From the NCBI GenBank assembly GCA_014529385.2, contig CM043965.1, positions 10,964,412 through 11,028,411 of the forward strand: 64,000 bases of DNA. The letters run 5' to 3'. The DNA comes from Adiantum capillus-veneris. Lineage: Eukaryota > Streptophyta > Polypodiopsida > Polypodiales > Pteridaceae. Position numbers and translations under genes: made by a program. The notes under the pieces were generated by a model that saw nothing but the letters and a program-made list of their open reading frames with translations, made no database searches and was not told the origin of the DNA. The number at the start of each line of letters is the position of its first letter. Position 1 is the first letter of the stretch. Below are positions 23,030 through 34,321 of this stretch, in pieces.

Positions 23030-26000
23030 TGACTTGGCTACTGTCAGAGATGCTGAAGTGCCGGTGATCCAGGTAGATTATAAAGTTAGGAAACAGTGGG
23101 GAGCCACTACCTGGTGTCATACTGGATGGAGAAGCAGGAGTAAACATCTTGGGGGCACATCTTCAACAAAGGATGGGAATTACAAATCTGAAACCCTCAC
23201 CTTTCGAAGTTCAAATGGTGGACCATCAAGTAGTGCAGGCAATTGGTATGGTAGAGAGTATGCAGATAAGACTGGGCAAAGAAAAGTTCAAAACTAGCTT
23301 CCTAGTATTAGATGTGCAAGGCGCGTATGGGATGCTACTAGGGCACCCATGGTTGCGAACAACATAGGATGTTCACGACTATGCTAATCAGACTTTGATA
23401 ATACAAGGTGCCAATAACAGAATTTAGATTCAGACGAACAACACTAGGAGCTGGAGAAAGGAGCTGCGACCCAAAGAGCTTTGCCAGAAGTATAAGGTGA
23501 AGAAAATTGAGAGAATGCTGGCAGCAATGAATATTTTTCCATTAACCGAGATAGATCTCAACGCAGTGGTACTAGACAAAGATCAGGCTGAAAAGAAAAA
23601 GAAGCAATTTCCAGACCAATTCAATGAATAGAACTCTGGAGAACGGCCAGTTTAGCTGACTGGAAGGCCAGAAGAACCGGCTGATTCCAGTGCACTAGTG
23701 GGTTCTGAACAAACACACTTTGAAGAAGTTATTAAAAATCAGAATAGCAGTTCAGAGCTCAAGGGACCGTCTTGGGATTACGCTGAGGATTCAACTAAGA
23801 GAAAGGGCGGAAGGCCTAACTGGTTACTTCCAGATGATCAGGAAATGAAGGAATGGAATTTAGGTTCTGAGGAAAATCCTAGATTGATCAAGGTCAACAA
23901 ACATATGAATCCTAAGATGAAAGAGAAGGCCCGACATATGTTCCAGCAGTACAAGGATGTGTTTGCATGGGATCATAATGATCTTAAAGGAGTAGATCCA
24001 GAGGTATGTCAACATCGAATACCATTGAAACGAGATGCCAGAACAGTATGGCTGCAGAGATACCGAATGAATCCAAATTATGTTAAGAAGGTCAAGGAAG
24101 AGATTGATAACCTCCTAAGGCTAGATTCATTATTGAAGTAGCTAGTAGTGACTGGTTGTTCCCTATTGTGGTGGTACCCAAATAGAATGGAAAGCTTAGA
24201 GTGTATGTGGATTATAGGAAGCTAAACGCTCAAACAATTAAGGATCCCTTTCCATTACCCTTCACGGATATGTTGCTTGATGAAATTGCAGGATATGAGA
24301 TGTATAGCTTTATGGATGGTTATAGTGGCTATAACCAATTACAGATTGCTCCCTAGGACCTGAGTAAAACCAATTTTATTACTGAGTGGGGAGAATTTAT
24401 GTATCTGGTGATGCCATTTGGTCTTTGCAATGCACCAACCACTTTTCAACGATGTATGATGGAAATATTCAATGAATTTCTTCACCGATTCCTTGCCATA
24501 TGTATGGATGACTTCATTGTATATTCAACAAAGGAGAAGCCTTTACTTTTTCTTGAAATGGTTTTCCAGCGCTGTCAGGAAAAGTGGATTTGTTTGAACC
24601 CATTCAAATCTGTTTTCTTAGTCTGGAAAGGACAACTACTGGGACATGTAGTGTCCAGGAATGGTATAGAAATGGCCAATGACAAGATCCAGTGTGTCTA
24701 AGAGGCAAAGGCACCTCAAAATGTGTCAGAGTTAAGCTCTTTCTTGGGATATATCAATTTTTATAAACAATTTATGCACAAGTTTGCTTCCTAGGCATTA
24801 CCTTTGTATGAACTTACAAAGAAGACCAACAAGTTCAATTGGACTGCTGAATGTGAGGAGAGTTTTCAGAATTTAAAGAATGGGAGAGTTTTCAAAATTT
24901 AAAGAATGCTATTATCAGTAAGACAGTCCTTCGACAACCAAATTGGGATGTCATTTTTCATGTACATGTCGATGCTTCAGGACTGGCGATGGGAGCAATA
25001 CTAGCTCAGCCAGAAGGAAGAAATGATTATCCAGTATACTTTGCCAGTCGTCGCAGGTTCAGGCTGAACAAGGGTATACAACTATTGAAAGAGAAGCCTT
25101 AGGGATGGTTTTCAGTGCTACTAAATTTAGACATTATTTGCCGGGCAAGCTATTTCATTTTTATGCGGATCATCAGGCTTTATATATTTTTATTAATAAA
25201 GTCATTATTCAAGGCAGGCTGATACGATGGATGATGTTCTTGATGATTTTGAATTTTGTATTTTCCATAAGCCTGGAAAAAACCATTGTGGTGCTGATTT
25301 CCTGTCCAAGAGTACGGATGGCTACTCTGAGGTGTCTTTAAGAGACGAGCCAGTGGATGTAGAACTATTTCAGTTAACAGCCGCAGAATCAACTGATCCA
25401 GAATTGTATGAGGTATATCAATTTCTTTCTAAGGGAGGATTCCTAGACAACTGGACTCAAAATCAAAAGAAGGCTCTGATTATGAAGAGTCTGAAGTTCA
25501 CCATCATTGGCAGATCACTTTACAGATTGGGAGTCGATGGGGTTCTTCACATATGTGTGCCTATGGAGGGGAGAATGTAAGTTATTTCAGAGGCACATAA
25601 TGGGGATTCTGGGGGAGATTTTTCTACTCATATTACTTCCAAAAGATTCTGCAGGCTGGATTGTGGTGGCAGACTTTAATATCTGATGTCAGAAGCTTTT
25701 GTAAAACTTGTGATATATGTCAAAGAATGGGTAGACCCACAACAACAGATATGACTCCTCTAACACCGGTTCAACCACTGGGTGTTTTTATGAAATGGGG
25801 TCTAGATTTTATGGGTCCCTTCAAGAAAATGACTCCAAGGAAGAATAGGTATATCTTGATAGCCACTTGTTACGTGACCAAATGGGTAGAAGCTAAGGCT
25901 CTTCCCAACAACACGACAAAATCCACTGCTATGTTTCTATTTGAAAATATTGTTTGTTGATACGGATGTCCTGTGGAGATTGTGTCCGACCAGGGTACGC

Positions 26001-26640
26001 ATTTTATAAATGACACTATGGACATTCCCGTGGACATGCTTTCAACCAAGCATAAAAAATCAACACCATATTATCCTAGATGCAGTGGGCAAGCCGAAAG
26101 CAGTAACAAGACTGTCAAGACTATTCTCACTAAGATTGTGCAGAAAGAGTTACATCAGTGGGTTTTGAAAGTTCAAACTGCTCTCTGGGCATATTGAACA
26201 ACTTATAAGGTCGCTACGGGATTGACACCATTTAGAATGGTGTATGGCAATGAAGCTGTTGTGCCTATGGAGTTTGTTATACCTAGTCTCAAGATGGCAG
26301 TCGAGTATGGGTTAGATTTCAATCACAATCTAAAATAGAGACTGGAGGAGTTAACATAGCTGGATGAGTTAAGGCAGAGGGCTATGCTGGAATAGGAAAT
26401 TGTTCAGCAAAGAAGGAAACATTGGCATGACAGACGAATCAAAGTCAGGGAGTTTCAGAAAGGAGATTTGGTTCTGCTATATCAATCAAAACTAGGCCCT
26501 AAGAAACCGAACTTAAAGATAGCTTGGGCAGGTCCATATGAAGTTGAATGGGTGTTCTCCAATGGCACAGTAAGATTGAAAGATTTATCTGGATTACTGT
26601 TGCCAAGGGTATATAATGGGGCCAAAATCAAGCTCTAATA
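23030..26640 (+). pseudogene. pol of element Z: protease, RT, RNase H, integrase (decayed)
   Basis: Protease: VILDGEAGVNIL (about 23120) and YGMLLGHPWL (about 23327). RT: LRVYVDYRKLN (about 24194), FMDGYSGYNQLQIAP (about 24310), MPFGLCNAPTTFQR (about 24411) and the active site MDDFIVYS (about 24505). RNase H: HVDASGLAMGAILAQ (about 24966) and YADHQAL (about 25161). Integrase: CDICQRMGR (about 25711), WGLDFMGPF (about 25797), VSDQGTHF (about 25984) and a glutamate in GQAESSNK (about 26089). Stops at 24183, 24354, 24699, 24792, 25578, 25958, 26195, 26336, 26357 and 26393 and a 26-bp tandem duplication (24857-24908) make it non-functional. The catalytic aspartates I can see are still in place. 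Confidence 0.88.
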
Positions 26641-27088
26641 TTCAGAAGATAGAGGGGCTTCCAGGGATAAGGGTACTGGTAGTCTGGGAACTGAAGACCA
26701 GAAAATTCCAGAATCAGCTATTTTAAGCCTTTTTCATGTACAGCCAATTCTAGCGCCAGTCAAAAGGTCAGAAAAGTCTCAGTATGACAAAACCATGTCA
26801 ATACAAGAATCAATAAAGTGTCAAAACCAATATCAGTTTTTATGGGGAAAAGGGTCAAAATCAAGCTCTAATATTCAGAAGATAGAGGGGCTTCCAGGGA
26901 TAAGGGTACTGGTAGTCTAAGAACTGAAGACCAGGAAATTCCAGAATCAGCTATTTTAAGCCTTTTTCATGTACAACCAATTCTAGAGCCAGTCAAAAGG
27001 TCAGAAAAGTCTCAGTATGACAAAACCATGTCAATACAAGAATCAATAAAGTGTCAAAACCAATATCAGTTTTTATGGGGAAAAGGGT
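26623..27088 (+). repeat. 233-bp tandem duplication in Z
   Basis: Two near-identical units, 26623-26855 and 26856-27088, both starting CAAAATCAAGCTCTAATATT. They directly follow the end of integrase and contain its last codons, so the second unit is an added copy. Confidence 0.92.
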
Positions 27089-27379
27089 CGGTCGGACTAT
27101 CAATAGTAATCATTTCAAAGAAGATGGAGAGTATTAGCCAATGCATGTATGCCACGTCATTTGCGATGCACATGACTCTAGGAATGATAAGTAGTGGAAC
27201 CTTTATGGCGCGAACGCGTATAACAATAAGGCGAGTAGGCATTTTTTCTCGTAAATCTCTTGCACAACGTCTAGCTACTATTATCCATTCGCCATTGCCG
27301 AGATCTGAAGTTTCATTATTGCAACCACAAACTTCTTCGTCTGAGGAAACTGTTGATTCCTGTCTATCTTTACCAGCCA

Positions 27380-30300
27380 CACCAGGATATGGGTAGGAAG
27401 AAAATGTCAGAGAAGATGCAGGAAACTATAGAGGAAACCCAAGCACTTATTGCTACTACAAAAGCCTCTCTTCCACTTATCCCAATATAGCGGTATGTGT
27501 TTACTGAGCAAGCCAAGGCATTACTCTGACTGTGGGAGTGTTTACTGAGCAAGCCAAGGCATTACTCCGACTGTGGGATTTGCATGTGGTTGTGCAAGCC
27601 ACAAGAATTGAGCTTGACACAGCTATCATTAGACAGGTTCTTGATTCCTTCAATGTTGATGAAGGAAGTGCTATGGTATATGGTAGGAAAGTGTTGGTAA
27701 TATTGAAATATATTACTTTTGCATTCAAGATGCCAAATGAGCCAAATCCATATGTGGAAATAGTAGAACAGATTAGTGCAGCTCTGAAAAGATGATGCTG
27801 CCAAGAAGAAACGTAAAGACAGTGCGCAAGGGGTTCTAGTAGCAGGTCTGGACATTCCCGTTGCTTACCACTTTGTGGCTGAAGCTGTGACTCTCAAAAA
27901 CAACTTGACTTATGTGTCAGAAAAACTATTTTCTACGCTACTGGCAAAAAGATTGGATGCCACAGTTTCAATAAATCTATCTCAGATCCTGTCACATAAT
28001 GTGCTTCAGGAGACTGCTAAGTTGAAGTCCCAAACTATTTTCAAAGTTTGGTATGATTGGCAGTTCCTTTACTGGGCAACTTCTCCGGACGCTCATAACT
28101 AGGTAAGGATGCTTGGAGCCAAAAGTCCTTTCTAGTAACTAACAATGTGGATTTATGATCAGATGAAGAAGCCCCGGATAACTAGGTAGCTCTCACTGGA
28201 CAAAAGAGGAAGGCTACGCAAGAGGAAGCTGACAGTCTTAAAAGACCAAAAACTACACTGGTCAAAAGTAGTGCTCTCCTTAAGCAGCTAGAAAGCTAGG
28301 TCAAAACAGTGTCTGTTGAAAAGACTCTAGTAAACCAGACTTCAGTTGACCAACCAAACCAGCCTCTAGTCTAGACCACTGGTGGAGCCGACCAGGAAGC
28401 AGGGCAAAGATTAGCGACCATTAGTGTAGGAAAAGACCAGTAAGACAGAACCAGTGCTCAGCAACTGGTGGGTTAGACTGATCAGGGAAAAGGACCAACA
28501 CCTTCGAGTCCAATTGGTAAAGTTTCCATCCCTTACAGTGAAGTGGCTTTGACTTTAACCAAGAAGGACCGGTTACAACAACTGCAAACTCATCCTCTCA
28601 AAGGACGCCTACTCCTGCACAAACCAGATTATGTTACACTACCATATATGGCTCTTGTCACAGTTTATGAGCCAGTTGCATGTGACCCAACAACGATGAA
28701 TGATGGTTGTTTAGTACTTATTCACTCGTCTTGGAACACAATTGTTAATGCTATAGGACAAATTTTGGATGCCTCAGTGCCTAATGATGAATTGACCAAG
28801 TTAAAGGCCAAACTGAGGGAGACTAAGCAGCAAGTTGAGAAGTTGGAGCAAGATAGAGGAGCATAGTCCCTGCGGCACAGTGTCCTTAAAAAATAATCAA
28901 CGAGGACCATGCAAAATTTAGAAAATAAGTTGTCAAAGATGGAGTCTGAGATGAGAATGCTTAAAGAAGAAAAGGCCTCTGGGTGAGAGAGCTGCTGACA
29001 GATTCGAAACCATGTTGCGAATAAAGAGAGTTGATTCAACTCATTGCTGACCAGCCACACTGCATTGAAAGCCACTTTAACTGAAAGATATATCTATAAT
29101 AATTTGGCTGAGATACTGAATCCAGAGGGAAAGCTGTTTTCAATATAGATAATCTGCGGGTGCTCATGGAAACAATGCAGAGTGATTTGCATGATAAACT
29201 TTTTGAATACAATAGTGCTTTGGCAAATCAAGCTATCCTGGACTATATTGACATCAAAATAACCTTGATGAGGATGATGATAAAGCAGCAGAGGAGGAAG
29301 AGAAGGAGGATGAACCACCAGAAAGGCATGATGATGATGACTCTCCTCCATCTCCACTTTCAGGATCCGGTGCTGGTGGAGTAGGGGCCACAGGGGGAAA
29401 TCAGCCCAATACAGACCAGCTAGACCAGTATAAGGGTTAGCAGTCGGGTGATCAGCAGGCTGGAGATCAACAACCCAGCAACAAGAATCCAGAGGGAAAG
29501 CTGTTTTCAATATAGATAATCTGCGGGTGCTCATGGAAACAATGTAGAGTGATTTGCATGATAAACTTTTTGAATACAATAGTGCTTTGGCAAATCAAGC
29601 TATCCTGGACTATATTGACATCAAAATAACCTTGATGAGGATGATGATAAAGTAGCAGAGGAGGAAGAGAAGGAGGATGAACCACCAGAAAGGCATGATG
29701 ATGATGACTCTCCTCCATCTCCACTTTCAGGATCCGGTGCTGGTGGAGTAGGGGCCACAGGGGGAAATCAGCCCAATACAGACCAGCTAGACCAGTATAA
29801 GGGTTAGCAGTCGGGTGATCAGCAGGCTGGAGATCAACAACCCAGCAACAATGGGAATTCACCAATAAACCAGTCACAACACAGTTCGGATGGGAAGGGG
29901 AAAGGTAAAGCTGTGACTGAAGTTCTGAAAGGTGATGAGCAACATTCGTTACAGCTCATTATACTGAACAAGAGACTAAGACATCAGTAAGCTGCTATAA
30001 CTAGGATGTATCTGGAGGATGATGTTCTTCTTTCTGATCTTGAACGATTTCAATGACTATATGTCGGCGCCAAAGAAATGGTCCAACATTGAAAATTAGC
30101 TGCTTCCTCAGACCAGGAGGTGTGCCAACTGCCTGAGCATCCTAGCATAATTCAATGGCTAGAGAGAGTATCTGAATGGGTACTAACCTCTGATGACAAA
30201 CTAGCTAATCCACACTGGTAGTGGCAATCTACTGCAGATTGTCATTCCCTAGCCATCGAATTAGAGCTCTTGCTGGGGAACATACCAACATATAAATGTA

Positions 30301-30486
30301 TGAAAGAGGTCAGAAGTCAATTGAAAGAAGTTTTACTGCAAACGTAAATTGCCAGGGGAGTTCTGGATCAGAGGGTACAAGCTATTATTGAAGATCAGGT
30401 TACCACCAGTAAGGGGCCTCCAACTCAAATGACAGTAGGAGAACAAGCAACTACTCTCCGAAGATTGTTTCAATTGGTTAGAGTTA
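27380..30486 (+). pseudogene. Extra 3' coding region of Z, part 1 (unknown protein)
   Basis: Lies downstream of integrase, where simple gypsy elements have no gene. Readable segments are KMSEKMQETIEETQALIATT (about 27400), a segment with RIELDTAIIRQVLDSFNVDE (about 27606), one with KDRLQQLQTHPLKGRLLLH (about 28561) and a coiled-coil-like stretch with LTKLKAKLRETKQQVEKLEQ (about 28795). An acidic low-complexity part with DEDDDKAAEEEEKEDEPPE follows at about 29265. No env hallmarks (signal peptide, transmembrane helix) are visible. Many stops are TAG or TAA where Gln would fit. It continues past W at 41883. The function is unknown; a structural or DNA-binding accessory protein is possible. Confidence 0.6.
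29118..29851 (+). repeat. 367-bp tandem duplication in Z
   Basis: Units 29118-29484 and 29485-29851 are nearly identical. They cover the acidic coding stretch of the extra 3' region. Confidence 0.93.
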
Positions 30487-30490
30487 CTAG

Positions 30491-30749
30491 TGAAGCGGTC
30501 CGGGGCGGGCAACAAGAAGAGCAACCTCTAGACACCCTTCAAGGCTCCCGCGCTGCTCAATGGGGCTGGGGCACAACACAACACAAACCAAAACAACAAA
30601 CCCCCAGCCAAATCCCAACTACACAAGGGGCACCACCTAGTTTAAGAGCGAACTAGGAAGCAAAAGAGGAGAATCGTTAGAGCAACCCACAAACAAGCAA
30701 AGAATGTACACTAACCCTAACACCAATGGAACACTCTCATACACTAAAA

Positions 30750-30827
<78 letters not shown>

Positions 30828-33204
30828 TGCTCTGGCTGCTTTGAAGTGTATCGTTAATGATCAAGCAAACATAAATATATATATGTAAGAAAGAGAGAGA
30901 AGGGGGTGCTTGTTGCACTAATGCCTTCTTACAAATCTGTCATGACCAATCAAAGTGAGATTAGTATTTTTTCAACATAGCCTGAGTAAATTACACCACA
31001 ACACATCACAAGAAAAAAGCCACCCCAATCACTGTCTTAAGGCCATGGGAGTCCTCTCCACCCTGTCGCCCTCTTACAACATGTGGGATTTATGGCTAAA
31101 TTGATAACAGTACCCGGAGACAAGCTATCAAGAACTTAAATCAAACACCAAGACACTTACACATCATTATTGTCCATGACTTCACGTTGGAAGGGAGACA
31201 AGGTATCCATGCTTAGTCCAAATTCACCCTCCTTGATTCAGCAAATGTTGGGCTTACTCTAGTAGGAGAAATGATAGATTTCCTACTCTCAATTTAATGA
31301 TCACTCTCTCTTACAATGGCATAGATTTCCCTTGCTAATCACCCCTAATACAACACATACATATGCCTAATGCCAATGAGATTCCACTCAAGAGCTCCTT
31401 CTCAAGAGGTTGAGCTTGGCTTCTCAAGCTATAGCATAGTGCTCTTTCTTCTCCCCCCTTTTTTGTGCTAGCTACACCCTCCTTTTATAGCAACTTTGAA
31501 GGCTAGGGTTACTCCTCTAACCATGGTTGGGTTAGATTTTCAGCAATTTATCTAATTTCTTTTGCTTGGAATTATCAAGAAGTTGGTGGGGAAAGAGAGA
31601 GGAGAGAAATGGAGGTGATAGGACTTTTCATAGTGGGTTAGTGTTAGTAGAGTTAGTATTAATTTACAAATGGAATTGGATATTTACAATGGGAGTATCC
31701 ATGTAGGATACAAATAAGGAAGAAAAACTCTTAAGAGGTAAGAAAAGGTGGATTTCTTACAAGGTTGATGCTCCAAGTGTCTTGAGTAGGGCCAATTTTG
31801 ACGCTTGTTGACGGTCCACTAGCTTTGACGGTACATTTTTTCTCCACTCTTGACCTTCCTTGAGAGACAAGGTAATTGAAGCTGAGTAATCAACCACCAT
31901 GATGTTGTCTTTTAAGAGAAGAGGCTGAATTTTGTGGTTTTTTTTGATAGATATGGGTAATTTGGAGGAGGAAAAATGAGACTAGGTGGTCAATTTTGGA
32001 ATGGAATTGTGTGTGGGAGGTATGAGTTCACCATGGTTTCTCTTATTCTTCAAGGTTGAGGAGAAGGTGAGTAGGGTGCAGAGAGGAGTGGTGAGAGAGG
32101 TGGGGATGATGAGTGGAGAAGTGTGTGTGAAAGAGGAAAATGATAAAGTGGAAGAGAGAGTGTGGCTGCATAGCATGGGAAAATTGGGGTCCACTAATAA
32201 AATCATAGCTCACAGCTCGTAGCTCAAAAAAATATGAAAAAATTTGAGGCAAAAGTTCAGCCCACGAGCTACAACTTTTGTTTGTATCACCTTTTCAAAT
32301 TCGGAGAGGAAGTGAACTTTAAAAATTCAGCAAAACCGATCATTTTTTTCCACTGCACAAGGTCCTTGTGGGGTCCTTCTTTGGATGATTCTTTTGAATA
32401 CCTCCAAGAGTGAGCCCTCCATAGTGCATGTATGCATGCCACCTACCCTTGACCTTATTTGGTAGGTCTATAATTGAAGATATTGTTGAGATCATGATAT
32501 AAGTGAATAGTACAACTAAGAAAATCAAATATTGAGGGGTCTAAAAAATATGTACATGTCAAATATAAATAATATAAGTGGAAAAAAAATAAAGGGGTCA
32601 AAAGAAATCTCTCTCATTATGAGGCTACCATAAAAAGATAAATATTTTTGGTGTTCTAATTTTTTAGAAAAAAACAAAATAGATGTAGGAAGGGAAAAAT
32701 CACAATAGTGAAAAAATATACACATAAATAAAACTAGTTTTTTTGAATTTTTGTTGGGGTGGAGTTACACCAAATATAAGAGAAGCTTACATGAAAATAT
32801 TTCTATATGGAATAAAGAGTATGAAAAATGGTAAGAAAAATTGTGGTAATGGTGAGGCAATGTACAGAGCATAAATAACACACACCTAGGTAGAAATATT
32901 TAAATAAATACCAAAATAATTATGAAAAAATATTTTATTTAGGCCCTATATACAAAGAAATATTTACATACGCATGGGCCATAATATACTTATATTTTTT
33001 ATATTTTTTATTTTTTTGGCTCAACTAGCCCAATGACTAGCTAATTGAGGGTTTTTTATTTCAGTAGGGAGATATGGGAAAAGTCCCCTAACTCACACGC
33101 ACCTATATACAGTGAAAGGGTGAGGGTAACCACAGTGTTTGAGTGATTTGATAGGGGGGGATAACTCACTATGGCAATCACAGAGAGCCAAAAAACGGCT
33201 ATCA
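30491..33204 (-). repeat. 3' LTR of W
   Basis: 2,714 bp, TGATAGCC to CCGCTTCA in element sense. It contains a GA array (30752-30824). No long coding frame is seen. Short frames repeated in both LTRs (such as 32206-31982) have no recognised domain. Confidence 0.93.
30752..30824. repeat. (GA)n array in the 3' LTR of W
   Basis: A pure GA run, about 73 bp, shorter than its twin in the other LTR. Confidence 0.95.
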
Positions 33205-33207
33205 TTA

Positions 33208-33220
33208 GCCCTCCCCCAGG
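33208..33220 (-). other. Polypurine tract of W
   Basis: CCTGGGGGAGGGC on the minus strand, a few bases before the 3' LTR start TGATAGCC. Confidence 0.75.
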
Positions 33221-33232
33221 ATGATGATATAT

Positions 33233-34321
33233 TCATGTACCATCATAAAGAATCTTTTCCAAAGAGGGTGCTTCAGAGTCCTTGACAAGATCTTCATTGT
33301 TTGGCCCCTTGGAATTTTGGTTTGTGTTACACTCATGCTTCATGGAACAATACTTACATGGGATAGTTGCCTTTTGCTCTGGTAGATCCTTTGGTAGAAG
33401 GCGACTCAAGTAAGGCTTCAAGCGATAGCCGTTTACCTTCCTGGAGTGCTCTTTCCCATTCAAGTCCATAAGTTGATAGTAACTTGAATTGAAAGCCTTC
33501 TTGACTATGTATGGCCCCTGCCATCTTGTTTCAAATTTGACATCAAAACGATTATCGAGTCGATTGTCATATCTTAGCACAAGATCTCCTTCATTGATGC
33601 CTTTGTCCTTCAGTTTCTTGTCAAGCTTCTCCTTTGTCTATGTGGCTTTCCTCTTATAGCACTCGTATGCTGCTTCTCTTTTGCACTCAAGCTCAGCTAA
33701 GGTAAGAAGTCGATCCATCCATGCTTCTTGATCATCTTGTGCTAATTTGCCATGAAGTCGCATTGTTGGAATGTTTAGTTCAATTGGCTGTAAAGCCTCT
33801 TGACCATAGACCAAGTGAAATGGTGTGAACTCCGTGGCTTCCCTATATGTGGTTCGATACGCCCACAAGGCACCATCCAAGAAGTCATCCCACAACTTTG
33901 TCTTGTTTTTCACCATCTTTCTAATGATGCCTGCAATGACACCATTAGCTTTTTCTACCAAACCATTTGATTGGGGATAGTAGGGTGTACTGTGATGATG
34001 TAGAATGCGAAGTTCTTCACATACTTCTGTGAGCAATCCCTTTCTAAACCCTGGACCATTATCAGAAACAATCTCCAAAGGTGTGCCAAATCTACAACAA
34101 ATGTGAGTGTAGAAGAATTTTCTCACTGTCCTCTCATTTACCTTTGCCACACTTTGTGCTTCCACCCACCGAGTCATATAGTCTACAGCCACTAGAATGT
34201 AGAGTTTACCATTTTTTGTCCTAGGCAGAGGACCCATAGCAGCAATGCCCCACTTTTCAAAGGGTCCATTTGCCAGCACGATTTGCCTTGGACCATAAAT
34301 CAATCTTCTATTCCCATTTAC
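33233..34321 (-). pseudogene. Integrase of W, first catalytic Asp missing
   Basis: Continues the polyprotein after the TAG at 34324-34322. The core domain has WGIAAMGPLPRTKNGK where gypsy integrases have W-x-(I/M)-D-F. The first acidic residue of the D-D-E triad is therefore alanine (GCT, about 34243). The second aspartate (VSDNGPGF) and the glutamate (NGLVEKANGV) are present. A TAG at 33640-33638 separates the core from the C-terminal part (33580-33233), which has GPYIVKKAFNSSYYQLMDL, the usual strand-rich DNA-binding end. Even with readthrough the enzyme should be inactive. Confidence 0.82.

Noticed and set aside
30487-30490. 5-bp duplication ACTAG for W
   Set aside because: The LTR end CA overlaps the A, so only CTAG is certain; reported as 4 bp with the ambiguity noted.
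31982-32222. Overlapping plus and minus frames of about 75 codons repeated exactly at 40656-40911
   Set aside because: They lie in the LTRs of W, in unsupported frames on both strands; the repetition is just the LTR pair.
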